In this document: positions 20,765 to 29,266 of the stretch, in pieces
Layout: every line of letters starts with the position of its first letter
Position numbering within the stretch: position 1 is the first letter of the stretch
IMG/VR virus record: IMGVR_UViG_3300033571_003775
Coordinates: 1 to 40,280 of that record
DNA from: a virus
DNA length: 40,280 nt
Reading direction: 5' to 3' (one strand)
Program-made: the position numbers and the translations under genes
The notes under the pieces: model-generated
Told to the model about the DNA's origin: nothing
Database searches by the model: none
The model's input: only the letters and a program-made list of their open reading frames with translations

Positions 20765-21403
20765 TTAAGTAGTTTTATAATCTGTCGCGTAACCATTCTT
20801 GATAGTTAGCTTACCATCCATGCGAGCAGTAATAATAATCTCTCCTGTATCTTTATTTGGAGCGATCCACTGCTGAGCAACAGGGCCATAACCTTTAGCA
20901 AGCCAATAACGAGCACCAGCCTGTTGCGACCCTTTACCCCATGACTGCTGATAAACAATCACGAGAACGTCATCATATTTATCACCATTAGAAAGCGTAA
21001 ACGATGGCAACAGTTCTTCAAAGAACACAGTCTGGTCTCCTGACATAATCTGTGGAGGCCATGATTTGAACATATCTGATTTAGGATAGTTCTTATAAGT
21101 ATGTCCAATCATCTCAACATTACCCCAGCCGATAGGTTCAGAAAACACTATCTTCTTTCCAGGATAATCATCTCTCCATTCAGCCCAACCAAATCCTTCT
21201 TTGTATTGAAGATACCAAGTATCTTTATACTTTCCATCAGCATCAAAATCAATGTATAAAGTTGAAGAAGTAGCAGGATCAAATACAAAGTCTGCCTGAA
21301 GGTCGGGCATAGATCCGTCTACTGTAACGTAGCGATAGGAATACACCTGACCCAGAGGTGGGATTGGCCAATATTGTGGCATCCATACAAGTTCATTTGC
21401 CAT
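20765..21403 (-). CDS. Unknown protein, paralogue A1
   Basis: 212 residues from the ATG in a TAATG junction at 21403 (an in-frame TTG at 21412 is less likely). Tryptophan/tyrosine-rich and beta-like, with GWAEWRDDYPGKK, SEPIGWG and GPVAQQW. The same three landmarks occur in the adjacent upstream gene, so the two are tandem duplicates. No signal peptide. A virion-surface or host-interaction role is possible but not shown. Confidence 0.75.
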   Translation of the reverse strand: MANELVWMPQYWPIPPLGQVYSYRYVTVDGSMPDLQADFVFDPATSSTLYIDFDADGKYKDTWYLQYKEGFGWAEWRDDYPGKKIVFSEPIGWGNVEMIGHTYKNYPKSDMFKSWPPQIMSGDQTVFFEELLPSFTLSNGDKYDDVLVIVYQQSWGKGSQQAGARYWLAKGYGPVAQQWIAPNKDTGEIIITARMDGKLTIKNGYATDYKTT

Positions 21404-22137
21404 TATGGCCAACCAATCATTCTTACTGTTGCAGAATAAATGTCAGAGTATACGGTCTGACCATCTTCAAGAACAGCGAGGAACTGCTGAGTAACTGGTC
21501 CTTTACCTGCAGCGAACCAATAGATTGCTCCTCCTGCATTACCCCAGTTACCAAAAGCATCTTTCCATTTCTGATAGTATCTGAATCGAAGCACATTAGC
21601 AAAAGCCATATGTTCGTTCTGATACTCATCATAGATACGTTCGTATTCAACAAGCTGATCGCCTAATGAACCAGCTGGAGGACGAGACTGTGTGAAAGAC
21701 ATCTCTGGTGAGTTATGATAACTTGAACCAACCTTTTCGTTTGAACCACCCCAACCAATAGGTGGATCAAGAACAACTATCTTAGTATCTCCCCAGATAG
21801 GGCTGGGAGGATCAATAGGATAATCATCTCTCCATTCGGCAATACCACCGAATGCATCGTCCCACTTATAGAACCAAGAATCTCTCCACTTGTCCTGGCC
21901 GTTTATAACGTCATACTCTTTGAAGCACATACAATCTTTTTCTTTATCATAAAAGATTTCAGCTGAAAGAGGTGGAGTGTTAGGTTGCTTACCAGTGTAA
22001 TCATAACGAATCTTGCCAGAGTGTTTGAACTGTGGCCAGTATACTCTCATATCAACATTTGATAGTTTAGTTGGTTCTTCTCTTAGAGTTAAACCTAATG
22101 GAGCATTACTGAATGATACTGTGCTAGGTATTTTCAT
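21403..22137 (-). CDS. Unknown protein, paralogue A2
   Basis: 244 residues with AEWRDDYP, DPPIGWGG and GPVTQQF shared with the downstream gene, plus proline-rich loops (PIDPPSPIWG). GAGGTAATCTG precedes the ATG. Four small genes (20765-22939) form one operon of two paralogous pairs. Function unknown. Confidence 0.75.
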   Translation of the reverse strand: MKIPSTVSFSNAPLGLTLREEPTKLSNVDMRVYWPQFKHSGKIRYDYTGKQPNTPPLSAEIFYDKEKDCMCFKEYDVINGQDKWRDSWFYKWDDAFGGIAEWRDDYPIDPPSPIWGDTKIVVLDPPIGWGGSNEKVGSSYHNSPEMSFTQSRPPAGSLGDQLVEYERIYDEYQNEHMAFANVLRFRYYQKWKDAFGNWGNAGGAIYWFAAGKGPVTQQFLAVLEDGQTVYSDIYSATVRMIGWP

Positions 22138-22141
22138 CAGA

Positions 22142-22525
22142 TTACCTCGGTAGAATCTTAGCTGTGAACTCTTTAAAATCAGCTCCGTCGGTTTCTCTTT
22201 TCACCCAGAACTTATACTGGTCGCATTCGAATGTATACGAATCGCCCTGTGAGAACGATTTAGTTGTACCGTTAAATGTAACGTCTGGCCTACCTATGCC
22301 AGGATTGTTACTTTCAACGTTAATTGTTTTTCCTTGAGTTTTTATTTTCATGTAAATGTTTTCTGCTTGAATAGCAGCATAGCCAGCTATAGCATAGCGA
22401 GCACGATTATCTTTAATTTCATATGCAAAACGCCAGTGGTTGTTTAGGCCGCCTGAAGCATCGATAGTATGACTGTCAGCATGATCGCCTTCGCGAGTGA
22501 CAGTGATTCGGCATCCCATTACCAT
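22142..22525 (-). CDS. Unknown beta-rich protein, paralogue B1
   Basis: 127 residues, beta-rich, with NNPGIGRPDV in the middle and ending FKEFTAKI. The upstream neighbour shares this layout (NNPEIGVPSV ... FDVTI). AGGAGG gives a strong ribosome site. It begins with two close methionines (MVM). Function unknown. Confidence 0.72.
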   Translation of the reverse strand: MVMGCRITVTREGDHADSHTIDASGGLNNHWRFAYEIKDNRARYAIAGYAAIQAENIYMKIKTQGKTINVESNNPGIGRPDVTFNGTTKSFSQGDSYTFECDQYKFWVKRETDGADFKEFTAKILPR

Positions 22526-22537
22526 GGTGACCTCCTA

Positions 22538-22939
22538 TTATTCTTTTGAAATGGTTACATCGAAAACCTTAGTATCAGCTGACTGATCTTCAGGTCGGTG
22601 AAAAGAATAACGAATACCTTCAACAACGAAGTCTGAGATAACACCGGGATCGATATTACGATGATCCTCATTATCTCCCCAACGCATTTCTACAGAAGGA
22701 ACACCAATCTCAGGATTATTACCTATGAATAGTGGACCATTGGGAAACATAAAACATACATCACCGAACGATGCAGAATAACCATAGATTCTGAATTCTT
22801 CATCGTCTGTAGGGAGATGTAGATCACCGTAACGATGTTTAGCATCATTGCCTCTGATGTCATCGCCGTGACCAACATAAATGGTTTTACCAGCAAGTCC
22901 CTTTACTTTAACATGCCAGTCTGTTGATTTTTCGAACAT
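22538..22939 (-). CDS. Unknown beta-rich protein, paralogue B2
   Basis: 133 residues, beta-rich, rich in His and Asp (GHGDDIRGNDAKHRYGD), with NNPEIGVPSV aligning to the downstream paralogue. AAGGAG lies before the ATG. Jelly-roll-like composition hints at a carbohydrate- or aegerolysin-type fold, but this is a guess. Confidence 0.72.
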   Translation of the reverse strand: MFEKSTDWHVKVKGLAGKTIYVGHGDDIRGNDAKHRYGDLHLPTDDEEFRIYGYSASFGDVCFMFPNGPLFIGNNPEIGVPSVEMRWGDNEDHRNIDPGVISDFVVEGIRYSFHRPEDQSADTKVFDVTISKE

Positions 22940-22949
22940 ACTGTTCTCC

Positions 22950-23699
22950 TTATGCTGTTACTCGAAGTTTATCTTTCATAATGATATACTCTTTCACAAG
23001 AGAACTACGCACAATATCCGCTGCTTCAAACTCAACAAACGAAAACGATTTCATGTTACGAACAACTCGCATGAAGTCTGTCAAACCATTTCGCTCGTGC
23101 TCTCTAGTAAAATCAGACTGTCTGAAGTCTCCGGAGAAAACTATCTTACAGTTATGACCAATACGTGTGATTACAGAATCTAACTCATGAAGAGTCGCAT
23201 TCTGCATTTCGTCAACTATGACTATGCAATTATTTAGGGTTATTCCTCTGATGAAAGAGGTTGAAATAAATTCTATTAGATTTTTTTGTTTAAGATACTC
23301 ATAAGCATCAGATCTACCAAATAGTTCTGTGCAAATAGCATAGTATGGTGCTTCATATACCTTAGTCTTTTCTTTATTGTTTCCTGGTAGAAATCCCATG
23401 TCTCGTGTAGGAACAACAGATCTTACAATAACAATCTTTTTATATTTTTCTGAATCGTTTAGAATTTCTTTTAGCGAAAGATACAGAGATAGGAAGGACT
23501 TTCCTGTTCCTGCTATACCATGTAGCATAAGGTTTCTATCTTTGCTAAAAGCATCGAAAGTTGCTTTTTGATTCGCAGTAAGTGGATCAAAATGTTTTAG
23601 ATTGAAATTTAATTTTTCTTGATAATTTTCTTTTGGCACCTTTCCTTGTCGAAGAAGTCGTCTTTCTTTGCGAGTAAGTCTTTTTGTTTCTTCTTCCAT
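22950..23699 (-). CDS. phoH: PhoH-like ATPase
   Basis: 249 residues with Walker A GIAGTGKS at residues 61-68 and Walker B VIVDEMQN near residue 160. SGDFRQSD and an R-rich N-terminal tail are as in other phage PhoH proteins. It is a P-loop NTPase often linked to RNA helicase activity. Common in T4-like phages. AAAGGA precedes the ATG. Confidence 0.94.
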   Translation of the reverse strand: MEEETKRLTRKERRLLRQGKVPKENYQEKLNFNLKHFDPLTANQKATFDAFSKDRNLMLHGIAGTGKSFLSLYLSLKEILNDSEKYKKIVIVRSVVPTRDMGFLPGNNKEKTKVYEAPYYAICTELFGRSDAYEYLKQKNLIEFISTSFIRGITLNNCIVIVDEMQNATLHELDSVITRIGHNCKIVFSGDFRQSDFTREHERNGLTDFMRVVRNMKSFSFVEFEAADIVRSSLVKEYIIMKDKLRVTA

Positions 23700-23713
23700 A
23701 GGTATCCTTTATA

Positions 23714-23956
23714 TTAAAATGTGTTAATGGTCGATCTACTAATACCTTTCTGATTACCCTTTTTCATATGTTTAAGCAGATCACGGAAACCTGCATCTGG
23801 TTTGCCCATCCCTCTGCCAGAGTGAATCATAGGAGCGCCATTAACCAGTTGAGTTATGTGTTTGTTTTCTTCAAGATAAACATCTAGAGCCGAGATAGTC
23901 ATAAACTCCTCGAACTCCTCGCCAGTGTCATTGTTTAGAAACTTATATGTGGGCAT
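23714..23956 (-). CDS. FmdB-like small phage protein without zinc cysteines
   Basis: 80 residues: MPTYKFLNNDTGEEFEEFM resembles the start of FmdB zinc ribbons, but the cysteines are missing. RGMGKPDAGFRDLLKHMKKG is the conserved tail seen in T4-like phages of cyanobacteria and rhizobia. The start is in a TAATG junction with the repeat-peptide gene. Role unknown. Confidence 0.7.
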   Translation of the reverse strand: MPTYKFLNNDTGEEFEEFMTISALDVYLEENKHITQLVNGAPMIHSGRGMGKPDAGFRDLLKHMKKGNQKGISRSTINTF

Positions 23957-24045
23957 TACTTCTTACCTGTTGAATCGAGATAAGTTTTCTTATAAGTGGT
24001 TGAGTCTAAATAAGGTCTCTTATAGGTAGTAGAATCTAGATACAT
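23956..24045 (-). CDS. 29-residue peptide made of three near-identical repeats
   Basis: Three copies of YLDST(TYK): YLDSTTYKRP, YLDSTTYKKT and YLDSTGKK after a single Met. GGAG lies about 9 nt before the ATG, and the stop overlaps the next gene's ATG (TAATG), which supports translation. The DNA repeats too (about 30-nt unit). Rich in potential phosphorylation sites (Tyr, Ser, Thr). No known match comes to mind. Confidence 0.6.
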   Translation of the reverse strand: MYLDSTTYKRPYLDSTTYKKTYLDSTGKK

Positions 24046-24046
24046 A

Positions 24047-24247
24047 TTAACTCCACATATCTTCTGAAATATTATCTATAAACTCTTGATCTTCGTCTTC
24101 AATAAGAGCTGAAATATCTTTAGTTCGAAGAGCTCTTTCTACTCGTTTTGAGTTACGCTTCTGTTCACGTTCAAAAGGATCATCTCGAAATTCATCACGA
24201 TCCGAATAATCATTCTTACGAAACTTTTTAAGCGACGACTTGCTCAT
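24047..24247 (-). CDS. Small highly charged protein
   Basis: 66 residues, with a Lys/Arg/Asp/Glu-rich N-terminal half (KKFRKNDYSDRDEF) and an acidic C-terminus ending ISEDMWS. Probably disordered or coiled. It overlaps the upstream gene by 20 nt and its end contains the GGAG site for the repeat peptide. Confidence 0.65.
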   Translation of the reverse strand: MSKSSLKKFRKNDYSDRDEFRDDPFEREQKRNSKRVERALRTKDISALIEDEDQEFIDNISEDMWS

Positions 24248-24680
24248 TTACTTCTTTCTTCTCCAGTGAGGGAATCAAACCAGGCAGAGCCTGAGTTACG
24301 TGGTCGATAGTTATGCCTTTCATAGGCAGCTTCTTATCCTTGATAGCACAAAGTAACTTTGCATCTTCAGGATCTACACGTTCAAGAAGTTCAACAAACA
24401 TCATTTCTCTCTTTGCCTGAGGAAGAGTGTCATGAAATCCTTGAACGAAATAACGCAGCTTTGTGCATTCTTTTACAAGAATGTGTTGCTGATCGAGTAA
24501 CTCGTTGGGCTTATATGGAGGTTCTCCTTCTGGGAGAATAAACTTTACATCTGGATCGAAAGCACACTGCAGAATAATACGCAATGGAAGCGAATCGTTA
24601 GCTTTCAAAGCATCAATCTTTTCTTGTGTTCTTTTTAGTTTAGATACCTTAGTCAAAAATTCGCATAGTCCGATTTGCAT
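24228..24680 (-). CDS. DUF6433-like phage protein
   Basis: 150 residues with the conserved core LRIILQCAFDPDVKFILPEG followed by PPYKPN, which I recognise from a family found next to replication genes in T4-like phages of cyanobacteria and others (DUF6433). AAGGAGAGATAA precedes the ATG. Function unknown. Confidence 0.75.
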   Translation of the reverse strand: MQIGLCEFLTKVSKLKRTQEKIDALKANDSLPLRIILQCAFDPDVKFILPEGEPPYKPNELLDQQHILVKECTKLRYFVQGFHDTLPQAKREMMFVELLERVDPEDAKLLCAIKDKKLPMKGITIDHVTQALPGLIPSLEKKEVNEQVVA

Positions 24681-24690
24681 TTATCTCTCC

Positions 24691-25548
24691 TTAAAACTCA
24701 CTCAAGTGTTCCATTAGATTCTTCATCTTATTAGCAATAAAATAGTTCAGCAATTTACTACGGTCTTTACCGTTCTGATTATTATATTGATCCATAACCT
24801 TCTCACGTATATAGTCAGGAGTGAAAGTTAAGTCAATCAATTCTTTATTACGGAGATAGTTCTTATACAGCTTAATATCGTCAGGATTCGGAGGTTGTTT
24901 TAGGAACTCCTCGATACGCTTCGCAGTCATAGGCTTCTGGCGTTTGCTGGTTACGAACGTATCATCATCTGATAGGATGTTCGGGACACCGTCGCCTGCA
25001 TCTCCCTTGAGGATATGCTCGTTGAGAAAACGTACAGGATCGTTGTGCTTGATCCACTTCTTGCGAGTAGGATCATATTGCTCAACATTAGCGTAAGTAT
25101 GAAGCTGAATAAAATCTTTATCTCCTGAGAGAATTAGAATCTTCTCACCAGTATTTAGTTCAGAGCCGAATTTAGAAACAAGAGTACCGATGACATCATC
25201 AGCTTCTGCAGATTCTACATCAATAACCTTATATGGAAAGAACTCCTTGAGCTCAGAACGAATCTTAGACATGCAGTCAAAGATAGCCTTCCAGTCCATC
25301 TCAGACTTCTCGATATTCTTCTTACGGTTGGCCTTATAATAAGGATATACAGTTTTGCGCCAGATATTAGTATTGTCGCATGCAATAATAAGTTCGCCAT
25401 AATCAGCAGAAAACTTTACACGATAAGAGCGTAAAGAGTTCAGGATCATATGGCGAACCATGTTTTCTTCTAGTTGTGCATTAGTATGATTACCCAACTG
25501 CATTAACAGATTGGAGAGCATAACCTGATTTAGATCTACGATAATCAC
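24691..25548 (-). CDS. rnh: RNase H / 5'-nuclease (T4 Rnh-like)
   Basis: Removes RNA primers and flaps during lagging-strand synthesis. 285 residues with the FEN/5'-nuclease layout: N-terminal IIVDLNQV, YKANRK, ESAEADDVIGTLV (near residue 115), LSGDKDFIQL and GDAGDGVPNI (helix-hairpin-helix and metal ligands). The GTG start overlaps the preceding stop (GTGA). Length is close to T4 Rnh (305). Confidence 0.94.
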   Translation of the reverse strand: MIIVDLNQVMLSNLLMQLGNHTNAQLEENMVRHMILNSLRSYRVKFSADYGELIIACDNTNIWRKTVYPYYKANRKKNIEKSEMDWKAIFDCMSKIRSELKEFFPYKVIDVESAEADDVIGTLVSKFGSELNTGEKILILSGDKDFIQLHTYANVEQYDPTRKKWIKHNDPVRFLNEHILKGDAGDGVPNILSDDDTFVTSKRQKPMTAKRIEEFLKQPPNPDDIKLYKNYLRNKELIDLTFTPDYIREKVMDQYNNQNGKDRSKLLNYFIANKMKNLMEHLSEF

Positions 25549-25943
25549 TTGTCACCTTTTCCAAAGTCGGATTTCTTGAACTTGATATTCAGTTTGTCTA
25601 CGATCTTAAATACGCCCTCTTCTTCTTTCTCCTCGCAAAAGATCTTATCACAAATATCTTGAAAAGGATGATAGATACCATAATGTTTGCACATCATAGA
25701 TCTAAGAGCCTCAATCACAAAAGCTCCATCTTTAACATCAGTTTCAAGTTCTTCGTCTAAACCAAATCCAGCTATATCTAGATTTGCAAAGATAATAGGT
25801 GCGAGATTAAGTATAGTCTCTTGAATATGATAGTGTCTCATCATCTCGAGATTATACTCGATCTCTTCTAAGTTCTTGATATCTTTAGCGTTAGTAGACT
25901 TTTTAGGAAAGAGGACTACGTTGTTTGAGGTTTTTCTAGTCAT
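25545..25943 (-). CDS. Unknown protein behind a possible leaderless promoter
   Basis: 132 residues, helical and acidic, starting MTRKTSNNVVLFPKKST and ending with a basic KKSDFGKGDK tail. No domain recognised. There is no Shine-Dalgarno site; the ATG lies seven bases after a -10 box, so the mRNA may be leaderless. It is coupled to the RNase H gene. Confidence 0.7.
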   Translation of the reverse strand: MTRKTSNNVVLFPKKSTNAKDIKNLEEIEYNLEMMRHYHIQETILNLAPIIFANLDIAGFGLDEELETDVKDGAFVIEALRSMMCKHYGIYHPFQDICDKIFCEEKEEEGVFKIVDKLNIKFKKSDFGKGDK

Positions 25944-25949
25944 AATATT

Positions 25950-25978
25950 ATATTACCCTATCTCGGGTTAAAAGTAAA
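25950..25978 (-). promoter_or_regulatory. Minus-strand sigma70-like promoter
   Basis: On the minus strand: TTTACT (25978-25973), 17-nt spacer, TAATAT (25955-25950). The first ATG lies at 25943, about at the predicted transcription start. Confidence 0.65.
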
Positions 25979-25981
25979 GTC

Positions 25982-26974
25982 TTAAATCTGATGGTAAACA
26001 ATGCAGCTACCAGATCCATGAAACTCAAAATCATAAATCTTACATTCTTTATGGTTGTTACTGATAGCCCATTCTACAGAGGCTCTATCTTTTTCTGGAA
26101 CATAAAAGATGAAGAATCCTCCTCCGCCAGCGCCCAATAGTTTACCTCCTAAAGATCCACTATCAATAGCTGTTTGATAGATCCTATCAAAATAATCCTG
26201 AGTAATCTCTTTACATACTCCTTTTTTATCAACCCAGGATTCGTGTAGAAGATATCCGAAATCGTCAATCTTACCTTTGTGTAATAGATCTAATGCTTCA
26301 AATGCTTTATTTTTTGAACGTCTTACCTTATCGAACTTATCAGCATCAAGCATAGCTTTCTGCTGTTTCTGCAGAATGTTATTAGCGTCTCTACCTCTGC
26401 CAGAATAAACAAGAAGAAGATTCTTTTCAAGAGCCTTTACATGAGGATTGGTTAGTGTTACTTCTTCGACATCAACACTACCATCCTTTCTAAACCTGAA
26501 AAGATTCATCCCACCAAAGGCAGCTGCATATTGATCCTGCTTTCCGACAGGATAGCCACATCTATTCATCTCTACTTCACATGCCATTTCTGCAAGAGCG
26601 TGTCTTGTTAGATTATCATGACCCATAGTTCCCAGAGCTTTAACAAGGCCAACAGTGAATGCGGATGAGCTACCCAGGCCAGAACCTTTTGTAACGATAT
26701 CTGATATTGATGCTACTGTTATCTCTTTAGTAATATCATAAAGTTTCAATGCCTCACGTGTAATAGCATGTTGCATTTGTTCAATGTCATGTTGATCTTC
26801 AACTGTATCATACATACATCGAACACCCATGTGAGGAACTTTGTGAGTAAATACATGAATGAACTTATTAATAGTAACCGAAAGGGCAGCGCCATCCTCC
26901 TGTTCGAAGAAGGATGGCATGTCTGACCCACCAGAAAAGAAACTAATACGCAGTGGGGTTTTTGTTACAATCAT
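25982..26974 (-). CDS. hddA: D-glycero-D-manno-heptose 7-phosphate kinase (HddA-like GHMP kinase)
   Basis: Phosphorylates heptose-7-phosphate at C1. The 330-residue length is normal. The GHMP motifs are present: TPLRISFFSGGSDMP, GSGLGSSSA (residues 97-105), GKQDQYAAAFGG and KLLGAGGGGFFIFYV. The GSD and YAAAFGG forms are typical of HddA rather than galactokinase. It is the last gene of the heptose operon, and its ATG overlaps the stop of the glycosyltransferase gene (TAATG). It would act after GmhA and before GmhB. Confidence 0.92.
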   Translation of the reverse strand: MIVTKTPLRISFFSGGSDMPSFFEQEDGAALSVTINKFIHVFTHKVPHMGVRCMYDTVEDQHDIEQMQHAITREALKLYDITKEITVASISDIVTKGSGLGSSSAFTVGLVKALGTMGHDNLTRHALAEMACEVEMNRCGYPVGKQDQYAAAFGGMNLFRFRKDGSVDVEEVTLTNPHVKALEKNLLLVYSGRGRDANNILQKQQKAMLDADKFDKVRRSKNKAFEALDLLHKGKIDDFGYLLHESWVDKKGVCKEITQDYFDRIYQTAIDSGSLGGKLLGAGGGGFFIFYVPEKDRASVEWAISNNHKECKIYDFEFHGSGSCIVYHQI

Positions 26975-27978
26975 TATCCTACCTTATAAGAAAACATCTC
27001 AGAAGGAAACTTTCTAGAATTTTCATCTGGATACTCGAACAACAGTCTGTTTAGAACTGCCTCCCAACGAGACTTAACATAGTCTAAATTGTATCGAGAG
27101 TCAACATAAACTTTATTAAAATTAATAGTATGCTTTTCTTGATTGTCTTCAATCATCTTTATTGCTGCATAAAGATTACCAGCAAAGACACCAGCATGAA
27201 CATTCGCATCAGTTAAATCAGCATGATACATAACATTTAAACCTCCTGAAGACTCTGGCAGAGCAGCAGTGTTAGGATGAACGCAAACAAGTCCAGCTGA
27301 CATAGCTTCAAGCATAGCTCTACATGAAGTCTCTGTCCAGATAGAAGGATATGCAAAGATATGAGCTTTGTTGAGATGCTCCTTCAGCTTATCGTTAGGG
27401 ACAAAGCCATGATAAGTCATCTGAGGATGATTACGAACGCGATCATACAAAGGTTCGAACTGCTTATCTGCATCATCCCAACCATAGATCTTAAAAGAAG
27501 AAAACACATCTAGATGAATATTAGGATGCTTTTCAGCTAAGTGTTCGAACACAGGAATAAGAAGTTCAAGACCACGCTGAGGTGTTGAAGTGTAAACAAT
27601 ACGAATCTTATCCTTGTCTTTTTCAAGGCAAGTCTGAGGAGCAGGTTCAATACCAGACTCAAGAACAATAGATTTCATATCTTGTTGTAGACCATGAACT
27701 AACTGATAACGCTGCATTTGCCAGTTAGAGATAAACACAAACTTATGAAACTTATTTGTCCAGTTCTGATTTTGAAAGTTCTTTGATTCAGGATCCTCTG
27801 GGAGATCATGACACCAGAAAAGACGAATCTTGCTTTCGTCAAGATCACGAGGACGTGAACAAATAATCTGAAAGTTATCAAGCAAATCTTGATCAAGAAT
27901 GCTTGCCAGCTTTCTCTTAGCAATTTCAGTTCCACCATTAGCGTTGATGGAAATTTCGTTTTCTTCAAATCCCTTCAT
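26974..27978 (-). CDS. GT4-family glycosyltransferase (GT-B fold)
   Basis: 334 residues. NGGTEIAKRKLA is the N-terminal glycine loop, IRIVYTSTPQRGLELLI the domain linker, and WTETSCRAMLEAMSAGLVCV the EX7E donor-site motif. It starts at a TAATG junction with the transaldolase gene. Its place between heptose genes suggests it transfers the NDP-heptose made by the operon. The acceptor could be LPS, capsule, a protein or DNA. Confidence 0.88.
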   Translation of the reverse strand: MKGFEENEISINANGGTEIAKRKLASILDQDLLDNFQIICSRPRDLDESKIRLFWCHDLPEDPESKNFQNQNWTNKFHKFVFISNWQMQRYQLVHGLQQDMKSIVLESGIEPAPQTCLEKDKDKIRIVYTSTPQRGLELLIPVFEHLAEKHPNIHLDVFSSFKIYGWDDADKQFEPLYDRVRNHPQMTYHGFVPNDKLKEHLNKAHIFAYPSIWTETSCRAMLEAMSAGLVCVHPNTAALPESSGGLNVMYHADLTDANVHAGVFAGNLYAAIKMIEDNQEKHTINFNKVYVDSRYNLDYVKSRWEAVLNRLLFEYPDENSRKFPSEMFSYKVG

Positions 27979-28718
27979 TATACTTCAATCCTATATCCAG
28001 ATGCCTGTGCATCATTATAAAACATTTGAACGGTTTCTTTAGAGAATGTATCTAAATCTTTATTAGCTAAATGTAGCTTCTTAATCTGATCGTGAAGCAT
28101 TGTGATAATATGACAACCTGCTTGTTCAGCCATGTGTAAATGGTAAATTTCTCTACAAGAAGCCCAGAGGAACTTAATCTTGTCAAACTCTGCTGGCTTA
28201 TCCATTAGCTCGCCAATGCACTGCTTTGTCCACAAAACTGGATTACGTAGAGTGTCAGCAATACGACCAGAGAAAATAGAAATAATAACAGGAACATCTG
28301 GATTAGTGATGTTCTCTAGAATATTCTGTGTCTGCTTGGGAGTAAAGACAGCCGTAACATTTACCTTTACGCCTTCTTCGTTAAGCAAACGAATCAAACC
28401 GTAATTGCCTTCGCCCTTTGTATTTGTGACTGGAATCTTTACGAATACATCGTAGTTACATTCTTCTCCCCATGAAGCAATCTTCTTTGCCTGGAGATAC
28501 ATGTTGTCTGTATCATCAGCAAATACTTCTAGAGAGATATTAGTTCCTGGACGTTTCTCGGCAAGAGAACGAATCGTGTTTTTAGCGAACAGTTCGTAGT
28601 TATCAATACCAGCTTGTCTCATTAGGGTTGGATTAGTAGTGAACCCAGTAACTCTTGGATTCTCTGCAGCCTTCATAATACCGTCAAAGTCTGCGCCATC
28701 TGCATATACTTCAATCAT
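27978..28718 (-). CDS. Transaldolase-family enzyme
   Basis: 246 residues of the small transaldolase / fructose-6-phosphate aldolase type: GFTTNPTLM, SLEVFADD, VFVKIPVT with the Schiff-base lysine, VNVTAVFT and ISIFSGRIADT. It would make sedoheptulose-7-phosphate from fructose-6-phosphate and erythrose-4-phosphate, the substrate of GmhA. The upstream overlap with GmhB is 4 nt. Transaldolases also occur in phages as host-metabolism genes, but the context here is heptose synthesis. Confidence 0.9.
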   Translation of the reverse strand: MIEVYADGADFDGIMKAAENPRVTGFTTNPTLMRQAGIDNYELFAKNTIRSLAEKRPGTNISLEVFADDTDNMYLQAKKIASWGEECNYDVFVKIPVTNTKGEGNYGLIRLLNEEGVKVNVTAVFTPKQTQNILENITNPDVPVIISIFSGRIADTLRNPVLWTKQCIGELMDKPAEFDKIKFLWASCREIYHLHMAEQAGCHIITMLHDQIKKLHLANKDLDTFSKETVQMFYNDAQASGYRIEV

Positions 28719-29266
28719 CTTCCACCTACATTCTGTTCAATAATGTTAGCCGCTTCAAGCAAGTTTGATGTAATATAGTCTGGCTTGATGTCTGGCCACT
28801 TTTCATTTGGTTCATAAACTTCACCCAAATATATAGTTTTAACGCCAGCGTTGTGTCCAGCAACAACGTCTCGCCATGTATCACCAATCATCCAGCTACG
28901 CTCTTTAGTAACATGCCACTCTTTAATGATATTATTAAGCATACCAGGATTAGGTTTATACTCTTCAGTGCCACGTGTTCTTGCTGACTGAATAGTATCC
29001 ACTTTCAGTTCTTTCTTTAAAGAAGAATGAATAAGATTGAGAGTTTCTTCTGTCATATAACCATCATCAACATCAGGCTGATTGGTTACGACATGAAGAG
29101 AGAATCCAAGAGAACGAAACTTTCTGATAGCTTCTTGAACTCCCTCAATATATTCAAACTCAATAAACTTCCAAGGAGCAACTTTACCTTCGGCTGCATG
29201 GCTTCCGGTTCTTTGAACTAGTTTATTGATCGTACCATCACGATCGAGGAATATCGCTTTTACCAT
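28715..29266 (-). CDS. gmhB: D,D-heptose 1,7-bisphosphate phosphatase (GmhB-like HAD)
   Basis: 183 residues of the HAD histidinol-phosphatase/GmhB type: FLDRDGTIN (D8, D10), HVVTNQPDV, YKPNPGML and MIGDTWRDV. The usual zinc-binding cysteine loop of GmhB is absent, so the substrate-binding side may differ. The 7-nt overlap with GmhA supports the pathway role of removing the C7 phosphate. Confidence 0.85.
   Translation of the reverse strand: MVKAIFLDRDGTINKLVQRTGSHAAEGKVAPWKFIEFEYIEGVQEAIRKFRSLGFSLHVVTNQPDVDDGYMTEETLNLIHSSLKKELKVDTIQSARTRGTEEYKPNPGMLNNIIKEWHVTKERSWMIGDTWRDVVAGHNAGVKTIYLGEVYEPNEKWPDIKPDYITSNLLEAANIIEQNVGGR

Noticed and set aside
24800-24834. TTGACT-17-TATATA on the minus strand inside the RNase H gene
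   Set aside because: No gene start lies suitably downstream; likely a chance match.
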